From Streptomyces antimicrobicus (lineage in GTDB: Bacteria; Actinomycetota; Actinomycetes; Streptomycetales; Streptomycetaceae): a stretch of DNA of 64,000 bases. The notes beneath the pieces are model-generated. The model was given only the letters and a program-made list of their open reading frames with translations. It searched no databases and was not told the DNA's origin. The stretch spans positions 37,245 to 101,244 of the forward strand of contig NZ_JAJAUY010000005.1 of the NCBI RefSeq assembly GCF_020532625.1. Reading direction: 5' to 3'. Position 1 is the stretch's first letter, and the number at the start of each line of letters is the position of its first letter. Shown here in pieces: positions 51,674 to 63,163 of the stretch. The translations under genes and the position numbers were made by a program.

Positions 51674-52623
51674 GTCAGGTCCTCATGCGCGTCGGGGCGG
51701 CGGTGGAGGTCGCGGCCGGTGGGTGTGACGACGGTGCCGGCGGTCCCGTGGAGGATGGCGCGGGCGTCTCGGAGGGCGCCGATGGCGGCGGTGCCGCCGG
51801 TGAGTTCCACGAACCGGCACACGGCGTCGACCTTGGGGCCCATCGATCCCGCCGGGAAGCTCAGGGCTCGGAGCGCTGCCGGGGTGGTCCGTCCGATGGG
51901 TTCTGCGTCGGGGGTGCCGTAGTGGAGCGAGACGTGCGGGACGTCGGTGAGCAGCAGCAGGGCGTCGGCGTCCAGCGCCTCGGCCAGCAAGGCCGCGGTG
52001 AGGTCCTTGTCCACCACCGCTTCGACGCCGGTCAGCTGACCCTGCTCGTCACGGATGACCGGTACACCGCCGCCCCCCGCGCACACGGCCACCGCTCCCG
52101 ATGCGAGCAGCAGCCGGATCAGCCGGGTCTCCACGACCCTCTGGGGGCGGGGCGAGGGCACGACGCGCCGCCAGTGCATGCCGTCCTGTTTGACCGTCCA
52201 GCCCCGCTTCGCGGCCAGGCGTTCGGCTTCCTCCTGGTCGTAGACGGGGCCGACGAATTTGGCCGGGTCGGTGAAGGCGGGGTCGGCGGCGGAGACCAGG
52301 GTCTGGTTGAGCAGGGCGCACACCTGGCGGCCTGGCAGGGCGTTCTGCAGGCACTGCAGGAGCCAGTAGCCGATCATGCCCTGGGTCTCCGCGCCCAGGA
52401 CGTCGAAGGGGTAGGGGTCGCTCAGGGACGGGTCGGCGGCGCTTTCCAGGGCGAGGACGCCGACCTGGGGGCCGTTGCCGTGGGTGATGACCAGCTCGTG
52501 CTCGTGGGCGAGCGGGGCGAGGGCCGCCACGGCGGCGCGGACGTTGGCGAGTTGCACGGCGGCGTCCGGCCGCTCCTCGCGGCGGAGCAGGGCGTTGCCA
52601 CCCAGGGCGACGACGACACGCAT
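51670..52623 (-). CDS. arcC: Carbamate kinase
   Basis: 317 residues. It begins MRVVVALGGNALL and has THGNGPQVG, CAGGGGVPV and SMGPKVDAVCRF, all family signatures. It converts carbamoyl phosphate and ADP to ATP, ammonia and CO2, the ATP-yielding step of arginine fermentation. It lies 32 bases after arcB and overlaps the transporter start. Confidence 0.95.
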   Translation of the reverse strand: MRVVVALGGNALLRREERPDAAVQLANVRAAVAALAPLAHEHELVITHGNGPQVGVLALESAADPSLSDPYPFDVLGAETQGMIGYWLLQCLQNALPGRQVCALLNQTLVSAADPAFTDPAKFVGPVYDQEEAERLAAKRGWTVKQDGMHWRRVVPSPRPQRVVETRLIRLLLASGAVAVCAGGGGVPVIRDEQGQLTGVEAVVDKDLTAALLAEALDADALLLLTDVPHVSLHYGTPDAEPIGRTTPAALRALSFPAGSMGPKVDAVCRFVELTGGTAAIGALRDARAILHGTAGTVVTPTGRDLHRRPDAHEDLT

Positions 52624-52655
52624 GAGTGTTCTCCAGGGGCGGGGGCGGGCGGGGT

Positions 52656-53657
52656 TCAGTCGGCGAGGGTGGCGACCAGGACCGCCTTGATGGTGTGGAG
52701 CCGGTTCTCGGCCTGGTCGAACACGATGGAGTGGAAGGACTCGAAGACCTCGTCGGTGACTTCCAGCGCGGTCATGCCGGTGCGGGCGGCGATCTTCGCG
52801 CCGACGGTGGTGTCACTGTTGTGGAAGGCGGGAAGGCAGTGCATGAACTTCACCCGCGGGTTCCCGGTCGCCCGAAGGACGGCGGAGGTCACCTGGTAGG
52901 GCTTGAGCAGAGCAATGCGCTCGTCCCACAGCTCGGGCGGCTCCCCCATCGACAGCCAGACGTCGGTGTAGACGAAGTCCACCCCTGCCACGCCCTCGGC
53001 CACGTCCTCGGTGAGCGTGATCCGCGCACCGGTGCCGGCCGCCACCTTGCGTGCCTCCTCGACCACGTCGGGGGCGTTGTGCAGGGCGCTGGGGCCGATC
53101 ATGCGTACGTCCATGCCGAGCATCGCCGCGGTGATCAGCAGCGAGTTGCCGACGTTGTTCCGGGCGTCCCCCAGGTAGGCGAAGGACACCTGGTGCAGCG
53201 GCTTGTCGGTGTGCTCCCCCATGGTGAGCACGTCGGCGAGGGACTGGGTGGGGTGCCACTGGTCGGTCAGCCCGTTCCACACCGGAACGCCGGCGTACTG
53301 GGCCAGTTCCTCCACCAGCCGCTGGTCGCTGCCCCGGTACTCGATGCCGTCGTAATAGCGGCCGAGCACCCGGGCGGTGTCCTTGACCGATTCCTTGTGA
53401 CCGAGCTGCGAGCCGACGGGATCGAGGTAGGTCACGTGGGCGCCCTGCTGATGGGCGGCCACTTCGAACGCGCAGCGGGTTCGGGTCGAGGTCTTCTCGA
53501 AGATGACGGCGATGTTCTTGCCGCGCAACCGCTGCTCCTCGCATCCGCTGCGGCGGGCGGCCTTGATCTGTGCGGACAGTTCCAGCAGGTGGCGGAACTC
53601 CTCCGGGGTGAAGTCGAGTTCCTTGAGGAAGGTGCGGTGGCTCAGGTCGACGGACAT
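52656..53657 (-). CDS. arcB: Ornithine carbamoyltransferase (catabolic)
   Basis: 333 residues from ATG 53657. The carbamoyl-phosphate site is [13 protein letters not shown]. The ornithine loop is [10 protein letters not shown] and the conserved HCLPAF is present. Position between arcA and arcC indicates the catabolic direction, forming carbamoyl phosphate from citrulline. A separate biosynthetic argF would be expected elsewhere in the genome. Confidence 0.95.
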   Translation of the reverse strand: MSVDLSHRTFLKELDFTPEEFRHLLELSAQIKAARRSGCEEQRLRGKNIAVIFEKTSTRTRCAFEVAAHQQGAHVTYLDPVGSQLGHKESVKDTARVLGRYYDGIEYRGSDQRLVEELAQYAGVPVWNGLTDQWHPTQSLADVLTMGEHTDKPLHQVSFAYLGDARNNVGNSLLITAAMLGMDVRMIGPSALHNAPDVVEEARKVAAGTGARITLTEDVAEGVAGVDFVYTDVWLSMGEPPELWDERIALLKPYQVTSAVLRATGNPRVKFMHCLPAFHNSDTTVGAKIAARTGMTALEVTDEVFESFHSIVFDQAENRLHTIKAVLVATLAD

Positions 53658-53725
53658 GCTCTGGCTCCTTGGGGCATGCGGGGCGGTGCGGAAGAGGCGG
53701 GGTGACCGACCGGAGGCGGGGCGCG

Positions 53726-54949
53726 TCAGGCGGCTTCTCGCTCGATGGGGCAGCTCATGCATCGCGGGCCGCCACGGCCCCGGCCGAGCTCACTGCCCCG
53801 CACGGTGATGACCTCGATGCCGTTCTTGCGCAGGTAGGTGTTGGTGGTGACGTTGCGCTCGTAGGCGACAACCACTCCTGGCTCCACGGCCAGCACGTTG
53901 CAGCCGTCGTCCCACTGCTCCCGCTCGGCGGACCGCACGTCCTGGCTCGGTGTGAGCACGTTGACGGAGGGCAGCCCGAGGGCGTCCGCGATGGCCTGGT
54001 CCATGTGCTCGGGCGCGTGGTCCGTGATCTTCAGACCCTGCCCGCCCGTCCCGGGTTCGATCGTCGAGGTCGGCAGCATGCCCAGGCCGGCGTAACGGGT
54101 GAAGGTGTCACCGCTGACCATCGTCATCACGGTGTCCAGGTGCATGAAACTGCGGCGCTTGGGCATGTTGATCGCCACCACCCGCCGGGCGGAGCCCGCG
54201 GTGAACATCCGCAGCGCCAGGTTCTCCACGGCCTGCGGGGTGGTGCGCTCACTCATGCCAACGAGTACGGCACCGTTGCCGATGACGAGGACGTCACCGC
54301 CCTCGATGGTGGCCGGGTACGCTCCTTCCCCGTCGGTCCACCGGTGGAACTCGCCCTTGTCGAAGAGCGGGTGGTGGCGGTAGACGGCCTCGAAGTGGAC
54401 CGTCTCCCGGCGGCGGGCCCGCTTGCTCATCGGGTTGACGCTCACCCCGTCGTACGCCCAGCACGATGTGTCGCGCGTGAACAGGTGGTTGGGCAACGGC
54501 GCGAGCAGGAAGTCGTCCGGCGCCATGGCATGGAGGCGGACACTCGGTATGGTCCCGAGGTGCTGCTGCAGCTCGCCCTTGGTGACCCCGCCGATGAGGC
54601 ACGCGGTAAGTGCTGTCGGCTCCAAGGAGTCGAAATGCGCACGGAACCGGTCGCCGGCCAGGGCCCCGAACTCCCGCTCGTCGAAAACCCTGTCCATGAT
54701 CAGCTGCCGAGCGGCAGGCAGTGCCAGCGTCTCGGTCAACAGGTCCGCGAAGAGGTGGACACGCACTCCACGGTCGCGCAGCGTGTCGGCGAAGGCGTCG
54801 TGCTCCTCACGGGCACGCTTGACCCAGAGCACGTCGTCGAAGAGGAGCGCGTCCTTGTTCGTGGGAGTGAGTCGCTTCAGTTCCAGGTCCGGCCGGTGCA
54901 GGATGACCTGCTTCAGGCGGCCGGTCTCGGAATCGACGTGAAAAGACAT
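53726..54949 (-). CDS. arcA: Arginine deiminase
   Basis: 407 residues, the usual length. Landmarks are [45 protein letters not shown] and the C-terminal nucleophile Cys in [10 protein letters not shown]. It hydrolyses arginine to citrulline and ammonia. It is the first gene of the arc operon; arcB follows after 68 bases. Confidence 0.96.
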   Translation of the reverse strand: MSFHVDSETGRLKQVILHRPDLELKRLTPTNKDALLFDDVLWVKRAREEHDAFADTLRDRGVRVHLFADLLTETLALPAARQLIMDRVFDEREFGALAGDRFRAHFDSLEPTALTACLIGGVTKGELQQHLGTIPSVRLHAMAPDDFLLAPLPNHLFTRDTSCWAYDGVSVNPMSKRARRRETVHFEAVYRHHPLFDKGEFHRWTDGEGAYPATIEGGDVLVIGNGAVLVGMSERTTPQAVENLALRMFTAGSARRVVAINMPKRRSFMHLDTVMTMVSGDTFTRYAGLGMLPTSTIEPGTGGQGLKITDHAPEHMDQAIADALGLPSVNVLTPSQDVRSAEREQWDDGCNVLAVEPGVVVAYERNVTTNTYLRKNGIEVITVRGSELGRGRGGPRCMSCPIEREAA

Positions 54950-55203
54950 GGGACCCCCGTGAGGTCGGTTTCGAAGTGCCGCGCACGCACGGCACCTGAC
55001 GCGCTCCCCGGCCTCTGCACGAGGTCCGGGGAGCACTTGAACCCTGTCACCGGCGCCCGTCGGAACCGGGCGGCAACAGTCCTCGGCGGCAGGTCGTGCG
55101 GTACCCGGCGGCGGGGGCCCATTCGGACGGGACGCAGGGCCTTTCGGCTCTGGGCGCTGCCCGGCGTCGGCTGCGGCAGACCGGTCAGGCACCCGCTACA
55201 AAT
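54950..55203. promoter_or_regulatory. arcA promoter region
   Basis: 254 bases upstream of arcA, before the Zur-type site of the divergent rpmF gene. An imperfect hairpin lies at 55004-55033. A GGGAC core (55129-55141) occurs but fits the DevR-like pattern poorly. Control of arc by the same regulator is not clear from sequence. Confidence 0.35.
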
Positions 55204-55224
55204 TGATAATGGCATCCATTTTCA
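55204..55224. promoter_or_regulatory. Zur-box-like palindrome upstream of rpmF
   Basis: TGATAATGG, CAT, CCATTTTCA form a 9-3-9 palindrome with one mismatch, 44 bases before the start. The TGAAAATG-type halves match the zinc-uptake-regulator sites of actinobacteria, in an otherwise very GC-rich sequence. It should repress rpmF and the COG0523 gene when zinc is sufficient. Confidence 0.75.
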
Positions 55225-55267
55225 TGTAGCCTCTCCATGTCAGCCACCCCACCCGAGGAGTCCCACG

Positions 55268-55438
55268 ATGGCCGTCCCCAAGCGGAAGATGTCCCGCAGC
55301 AACACCCGCCACCGCCGCGCCCAGTGGAAGGCGACCACACCCCAGCTGGTGCCGATCACCGTCGACGGCTCCGTCTACCAGGTCCCCCAGCGCCTGGTGA
55401 AGGCGTACGAGCGCGGTCTCGTCCGCCCCGAGGGCTGA
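55268..55438 (+). CDS. rpmF: Ribosomal protein L32, cysteine-free paralogue
   Basis: 56 residues beginning [20 protein letters not shown]. No cysteine is present, so it lacks the zinc ribbon and is a zinc-independent L32. Such paralogues replace the zinc-binding form during zinc starvation, freeing zinc. A Zur-like palindrome upstream and a COG0523 GTPase 4 bases downstream support this. Confidence 0.93.
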   Translation: MAVPKRKMSRSNTRHRRAQWKATTPQLVPITVDGSVYQVPQRLVKAYERGLVRPEG

Positions 55439-55442
55439 GCTC

Positions 55443-56615
55443 GTGACCTCGCACGACCGCCTGCCGGTGACGGTGCTGTCCGGATTCCTCGGCGCGGGAA
55501 AGACCACTGTGCTCAACCACGTGCTCGGCAACCGCGAGGGCCTGCGGGTCGCGGTGATCGTCAACGACATGAGCGAGGTCAACATCGACGCCGCGCTGGT
55601 ACGCGGTGGTCAGGCGGCGCTCTCACGCACCGACGAGCGGCTGGTCGAGATGACCAACGGGTGCATCTGCTGCACCCTGCGCGACGACCTGCTGGAGGAG
55701 GTCGACCGGCTCGCCCGCGAAGGCCGCTTCGACTACCTGCTCATCGAGTCCAGTGGCATCTCCGAGCCCATGCCGGTCGCCGCCACCTTCTCCTTCCCCC
55801 GGGACGACGGCGCCACCCTCGGCGACCTCGCCCGCCTCGACACCATGGTCACCGTCGTCGACGCCGCGAACTTCCTGCGCGAGCTCGAAGGCGGAGACGA
55901 ACTTGCCGCACGTGGACTGGCCGCCTACGAGGACGACGAGCGCACCATCAGCGACCTGCTCATCGACCAGGTCGAGTTCGCCGACGTCATCGTCCTCAAC
56001 AAGCTGGACCTGGTGAAGCCTGACCCGGCCCGGCGCCTACGGGCTGCGCTGACCCGGCTGAACCCCGCCGCCCGCATCGTGCCCGCCGTGCACGGGCAGA
56101 CAGCCCTCGACCACATCCTGGGCACCGGCCTGTTCGACGTGGAGAAGGCACAGCAGGCGCCCGGCTGGGTCCAGGAGCTCAACGGTGACCACATCCCGGA
56201 GACCGAGGAGTACGGCATCTCCTCGGTCGTCTTCCGTGCCGACAGGGCCTTCCATCCGGGCAGGCTGTGGACGTTCGTGACCAAGGGTCTCGACAGCGGC
56301 ACCTTCGGGCGGATCCTGCGCTCCAAGGGCTTCTTCCGGCTCGCCAGTCGCCCCCGCGTGACCGGCCTGTGGTCCCAGGCCGGCGCCGTCGCGCGCTTCG
56401 AACCCTCCGGCACCCGCGGCCCCGACACCACCCAGGGCCAGGAGCTGGTCTTCATCGGCACCGGCCTGCGCGGCGAAGCCCTCCTGGCGGCACTGGAAGC
56501 CTGCCTGCTCGCCCCGGGCGAAAGCGCACCCGAGGAGGACGAGTTCCCCGCCTGGGAGACGTACGGAACCGACGACGCCTGCGACATCCACGAACACGCT
56601 GCAGAGGCAGCCTGA
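55443..56615 (+). CDS. COG0523/CobW-family zinc-metallochaperone-type GTPase
   Basis: 390 residues from a GTG four bases after rpm[10 protein letters not shown] is the Walker A motif, [10 protein letters not shown] the metal-binding CxCC motif, ESSGISEP follows, and NKLDLV is the G4 motif. A CobW C-terminal domain and a DACDIHEH tail complete it. The family delivers zinc to client proteins during deficiency. Shared control with rpmF indicates a zinc-sparing operon. Confidence 0.92.
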   Translation: MTSHDRLPVTVLSGFLGAGKTTVLNHVLGNREGLRVAVIVNDMSEVNIDAALVRGGQAALSRTDERLVEMTNGCICCTLRDDLLEEVDRLAREGRFDYLLIESSGISEPMPVAATFSFPRDDGATLGDLARLDTMVTVVDAANFLRELEGGDELAARGLAAYEDDERTISDLLIDQVEFADVIVLNKLDLVKPDPARRLRAALTRLNPAARIVPAVHGQTALDHILGTGLFDVEKAQQAPGWVQELNGDHIPETEEYGISSVVFRADRAFHPGRLWTFVTKGLDSGTFGRILRSKGFFRLASRPRVTGLWSQAGAVARFEPSGTRGPDTTQGQELVFIGTGLRGEALLAALEACLLAPGESAPEEDEFPAWETYGTDDACDIHEHAAEAA

Positions 56616-56785
56616 GACTCCGGGCTGGGCGGTGGTCGCAGCCACGGCACCGCCCGGCCCGGTCGTGCAAGGAGGTCACCGTCTCCCCAGCGGCTCTCGG
56701 CCCCTTCGCCGAGCCGGTCCTCGCGCGCGTGCCGGAACCGCCGCTCCATGCCGCGGGTCCCTGATCGGCGAACTCCTTCCGCAGT

Positions 56786-57751
56786 TCAGCGGACCCTGCC
56801 TCGCGGCTTCAGGTGCGTCGGGGGCAGGGCCGGGGCCGGGATCGGAGGGCCGGCGTAGCCCTTGACCTCGCCGAAGCGGGTGCCGTTCGTCCAGTCCTCG
56901 CGGGCCTGGGCGATCTCCTCGTGGGAGCGGCCGATCCAGTTCCAGAACATGACGATCTCCTCCTCGAACGGTTCGCCGCCCAGCAGCATCAAGGAGGCGT
57001 CCGACGAGGCGCGCAAGGGGAGGGACGTGCGGCCGCAGCCCAGGTAGAGCATCGAGCCGGGCAGGAGCGGGACCTCGTCCACGTGGGCCTCGCCGGACAT
57101 CGACAGGACCGCGTACTCGAAGTCCGGGTCGAGGGGGAGGCGGGCCTCGGCCCCGGCGGCGAGGGTGAGGTCGGCGCCGACGATCGGGGTGTACGTCGTG
57201 CCCGGGGAGGTGGCTCCGTCGAGCGAGCCGAGGATCAAGGTCGCGTCGAGGCCGGGCGCGGTGACGTGCGGGAGCTCGGCGTGGTGCTGGAAGTGCGGGT
57301 CGACGTGGCGGTGGGCGTCGGGGAGGGCGACCCACAGCTGGGCCCCGTGCAGGAAGCGGGCGTGGTCGCGGGGGCTCTCCTCGGAGTGGCTGATGCCCCG
57401 GCCGGAGGTCATCAGGCCCAGCTCGCGCGGGCGCACCACCTGAAGGCTGCCGACGCTGTCGCGGTGGAGCACCTCGCCCTCGTGCAGCCAGCTGACGGTC
57501 TGCAGGCCCTGGTGGGGGTGGGGGGCCACCTGCATGCCGGGCTCGTCGGCGATGTCGTCGGGACCGTAGTGGTCGACGAAGCACCAGGCGCCGACCATCC
57601 GCCGGCCCAGGTTCGGCAGCAGCCGGCGGACCTCGGTGCTCTCGCCGAGCTTGACCTGGCGGGGGCTGAGGAGTTCGCGGACCGGTTCGGCGACGACGAA
57701 ACCGCGTCCGCCGCAGGTGGAGAGCGCGGGCTGGCGATCGAGATTGCTCAT
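56786..57751 (-). CDS. Pirin-family protein
   Basis: 321 residues from ATG 57751 (a GTG two codons earlier is possible). The N-terminal cupin has the pirin metal-site motif DHYGPDDIADEPGMQVAPHPHQGLQTVSWL and GRGISHSEE. The family includes quercetin dioxygenase-like and regulatory proteins. It appears monocistronic; the role here is unknown. Confidence 0.92.
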   Translation of the reverse strand: MSNLDRQPALSTCGGRGFVVAEPVRELLSPRQVKLGESTEVRRLLPNLGRRMVGAWCFVDHYGPDDIADEPGMQVAPHPHQGLQTVSWLHEGEVLHRDSVGSLQVVRPRELGLMTSGRGISHSEESPRDHARFLHGAQLWVALPDAHRHVDPHFQHHAELPHVTAPGLDATLILGSLDGATSPGTTYTPIVGADLTLAAGAEARLPLDPDFEYAVLSMSGEAHVDEVPLLPGSMLYLGCGRTSLPLRASSDASLMLLGGEPFEEEIVMFWNWIGRSHEEIAQAREDWTNGTRFGEVKGYAGPPIPAPALPPTHLKPRGRVR

Positions 57752-57824
57752 GGTCACAACCTAGCCGGGTCGTGCGGTCCCGTTCGACGGAATGTCGAGG
57801 CCCGTGCGGAGTGTTGCAGGGACC

Positions 57825-58178
57825 ATGAACACCCCGAGCGCCTACTACGAGCACGGTACGGCCGCCGAGCGCTGGGCGCGCGCCCAGCTCTTCTTCGACG
57901 CGAAGGAGTACGCCCCGGCCGCCCTGGTCCTCACCTCCCTCGCCGCCGAGGTGCCCGAGCAGCTGGCACCCCGGCTGCTGCTGGCCCGCGCCTTCTACCA
58001 CTCCGCCCAGCTGACGCGGGCCGAGCGCGAACTGCGCGCGATCCTGGAACGCTGGCCGGTGGAGGACTACGCGCAGCTGCTGCTCGGTCGCACCCTGGAG
58101 CGGCAGGGCCGGGCCGCCGAGGCGGCGCCGTACCTGCGGATCGCCGCGGCGATGGCCGGGGAGTTCCCCGAGGGCTGA
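57825..58178 (+). CDS. Small tetratricopeptide-repeat protein
   Basis: 117 residues. Helical repeats fit two to three TPR units (AERWARAQLFFDAKEYAPAA; YAQLLLGRTLERQGRAAEAA). It has no signal peptide. Such small TPR proteins are common in Streptomyces and probably mediate protein contacts. Confidence 0.8.
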   Translation: MNTPSAYYEHGTAAERWARAQLFFDAKEYAPAALVLTSLAAEVPEQLAPRLLLARAFYHSAQLTRAERELRAILERWPVEDYAQLLLGRTLERQGRAAEAAPYLRIAAAMAGEFPEG

Positions 58179-58253
58179 TCCCCCGCCCCCGCCTCCCTCG
58201 GCCTCCGGTCGGCGGCCGGGGGCCGGCCGCCGACCGGATAGCCTGGGGGCACG

Positions 58254-59519
58254 ATGAACCGTCTGACCACGCCTTTCGGCTCCTACGAGCTCACCCGCTT
58301 CCCCGAGGACCCCCGCGACCGGCTGCGCGCCTGGGACGCCGCCGACGAGTACCTGCTGCGGCACCTGGACGCCGGCACCGGTGAGCGGGGGCCCGTGGAG
58401 CTGGCCGGGCGGCGGATCACGGTGCTCGGCGACCGCTGGGGGGCGCTGGTCACGGCGCTGGCGGGCCACCGGCCAACGCAGATCACCGACTCCTTCCTCG
58501 CCCACGAGGCCACCCGCGCGAACCTGGCCCGGGCCGGGGTCCCCGAGGGTCGCGTACGGCTGCTCACCACGCAGGACGCTCCGCCGGAGCGGATCGACGT
58601 CCTGCTGGTCCGGGTGCCCAAGAGCCTGGCGCTGCTGGAGGACCAGCTGCACCGGCTGGCGCCGCACGTCCACGCGGGCACGGTGGTCGTGGGCACCGGC
58701 ATGGTCAAGGAGATCCACACCTCCACGCTGGCGCTGTTCGAGCGGATCCTCGGACCGACCCGGACCTCCCTCGCCGAGCGCAAGGCGCGGTTGATCTTCT
58801 GCACCCCGCGCGTCCCGGCGCCCGCTGCCGGGACCGACGCCGCCGCTGCCGGTACGGATGCCCGCGCCGGTGCCCGTACCGACGCCGGCGCGGGCGCAGG
58901 CGCCTCGAACCCGTGGCCGCTGACGTACACGCTCGGCGCGGACGCCGGCGCCGGGCCGGCCGAGGGGCTGACCGTGGTCAACCACGCCGGGGTCTTCTGT
59001 GCCGACCGGCTCGACATCGGCACCCGGTTCCTGCTCGGCCACCTGCCGAGCGGCACGGGTGCGCGCCGGATCGTGGACCTGGGCTGCGGCAACGGCGTCC
59101 TGGGTACGGCCGCGGCGCGGGTGAACCCGGGGGCGCAGGTCGTCTTCGCCGACGAGTCGTACCAGGCGGTGGCCTCGGCGCGGGCGACGTACGCGGCGAA
59201 CGGCGGCGACGGCGGGGCCGAGTTCCTCGTCGGTGACGGGCTGGCCGGGCTGCCCGCCGGGTCGGTGGACCTGGTGCTCAACAACCCGCCGTTCCACTCC
59301 CACCAGGCGACGACCGACGCGACGGCGCTGCGCATGTTCGCGCAGGCGCGCCGGGCGTTGCGGCCGGGCGGTGAGCTGTGGGTGGTCGGCAACCGTCACC
59401 TCGGCTACCACGTGCGGCTGCGCCGCCTCTTCGGCAACTGCGAACTGGTCGCGGGCGACCCGAAGTTCGTGATCCTGCGGGCCGTCAAGGGCAGGCGGGA
59501 GCCGCGCCGCACCGCCTAG
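58254..59519 (+). CDS. RlmG/RsmC-like SAM-dependent methyltransferase
   Basis: 421 residues. The SAM motif is VDLGCGNGVLG and the catalytic motif is NNPPFHSH, as in RlmG (23S rRNA m2G1835). A Gly/Ala/Thr/Asp-rich insert of about 40 residues (PAAGTDAAAAGTDARAGART ...) separates the N-terminal and catalytic domains and makes it longer than the 378-residue E. coli protein. Confidence 0.88.
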   Translation: MNRLTTPFGSYELTRFPEDPRDRLRAWDAADEYLLRHLDAGTGERGPVELAGRRITVLGDRWGALVTALAGHRPTQITDSFLAHEATRANLARAGVPEGRVRLLTTQDAPPERIDVLLVRVPKSLALLEDQLHRLAPHVHAGTVVVGTGMVKEIHTSTLALFERILGPTRTSLAERKARLIFCTPRVPAPAAGTDAAAAGTDARAGARTDAGAGAGASNPWPLTYTLGADAGAGPAEGLTVVNHAGVFCADRLDIGTRFLLGHLPSGTGARRIVDLGCGNGVLGTAAARVNPGAQVVFADESYQAVASARATYAANGGDGGAEFLVGDGLAGLPAGSVDLVLNNPPFHSHQATTDATALRMFAQARRALRPGGELWVVGNRHLGYHVRLRRLFGNCELVAGDPKFVILRAVKGRREPRRTA

Positions 59520-59529
59520 ACTCCGCCGT

Positions 59530-60360
59530 GTGAGCAGCAGCACGGCCGAGGAAGGCGGACCCGCGGGCAGCGCCGGCGGCACCGGCACGGGGCGCTACCG
59601 CCGGGAGGAGGTGGCCCGGGCGGCCGGGGTGAAGGTGCGCAACCTGCGCTACTACCAGCAGCGGGGGCTGCTGCCGCCGCCGCGCCGCGAGGGCCGGATC
59701 GCCTGGTACTCCGACGACCACCTCGCCCGGCTGCGCCTGATCGACGACCTGCTGGGCCGGGGCTACACCGTCAACGGCATCGCCGAACTGCTCCAGGCCT
59801 GGACCGACGGCGGCGGCCTGGCCCAACTGCTGGGCCTGGAAAGGGAGATGACCCGCGACTGGGTGCCCCAGGAGGAACCGGTCACGATGTCCCTGGCCGA
59901 GCTGCGCGCACTGTTCGGCCCTGCCGGATCGGCCGAGGACACCCGGCGGGCGGCCGAGCTGGGCTACGTGCACGTCGACGGGGACAAGGTGACGCACCGC
60001 AGCCGCCGGCTGCTGGCGGCGACGGTGACGCTCGTGCGGCAGGGGGTGCCGCTGGCCGAGGTGCTGGAGACGGGCGCGTTCGTGCAGGAGCAGGCGGCAC
60101 AGATCGCGGACCGGTTCGTCGGACTGTTCCGGCGGCATGTGATCGGCCCCGACGGGGTGGAGCGGCTTTCGGCCACGCGGTTGCGGGAGATCGCCGACGC
60201 GGTGGCGGCGCTGCGCCCGGTGGCCGGCGAGGTGGTGAACGCCGAGTTCGCCCGCGCGATGGCGCGCCGGGTGGACGCCGAGGCGGCCGCCCTGCTGCCT
60301 CCCGAACGGCACTCCGGACGGCGCCCCGGACGGGTGTCCTCCGACCGTACGCAGCAGTAG
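59530..60360 (+). CDS. MerR-family transcriptional regulator
   Basis: 276 residues from a GTG. The winged HTH is RREEVARAAGVKVRNLRYYQ, QRGLLPPPRREGRIAWYSDD. The effector domain is long, without the paired cysteines of metal-responsive members. The target is unknown. Confidence 0.88.
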   Translation: MSSSTAEEGGPAGSAGGTGTGRYRREEVARAAGVKVRNLRYYQQRGLLPPPRREGRIAWYSDDHLARLRLIDDLLGRGYTVNGIAELLQAWTDGGGLAQLLGLEREMTRDWVPQEEPVTMSLAELRALFGPAGSAEDTRRAAELGYVHVDGDKVTHRSRRLLAATVTLVRQGVPLAEVLETGAFVQEQAAQIADRFVGLFRRHVIGPDGVERLSATRLREIADAVAALRPVAGEVVNAEFARAMARRVDAEAAALLPPERHSGRRPGRVSSDRTQQ

Positions 60361-60467
60361 GAGTCGGCCGAAAAGCGGCGCTCGCGCAACCTTGCCAACC
60401 ACCATTGGCACTCTTACATTCAACTCGTCGGTAACAACGGTGCACAACCGATGTATTGGGGCATCCC

Positions 60468-62992
<2,525 letters not shown>

Positions 62993-63163
62993 GTGGGGGT
63001 TCCTTCCGTGGTTCTCGCTCGGGGCGTGCGGCGGTTGCACCGTCCCGTTCTACGGGCCGCACCGCCCTGACCGGAAGAGCCACCCCGCACCCGGTGGCAC
63101 GATCGGAGCCCCGCCCGGACCGGGTTGGGCGCGAGGGGGTGGCGACTCATACGATGACGCGCC

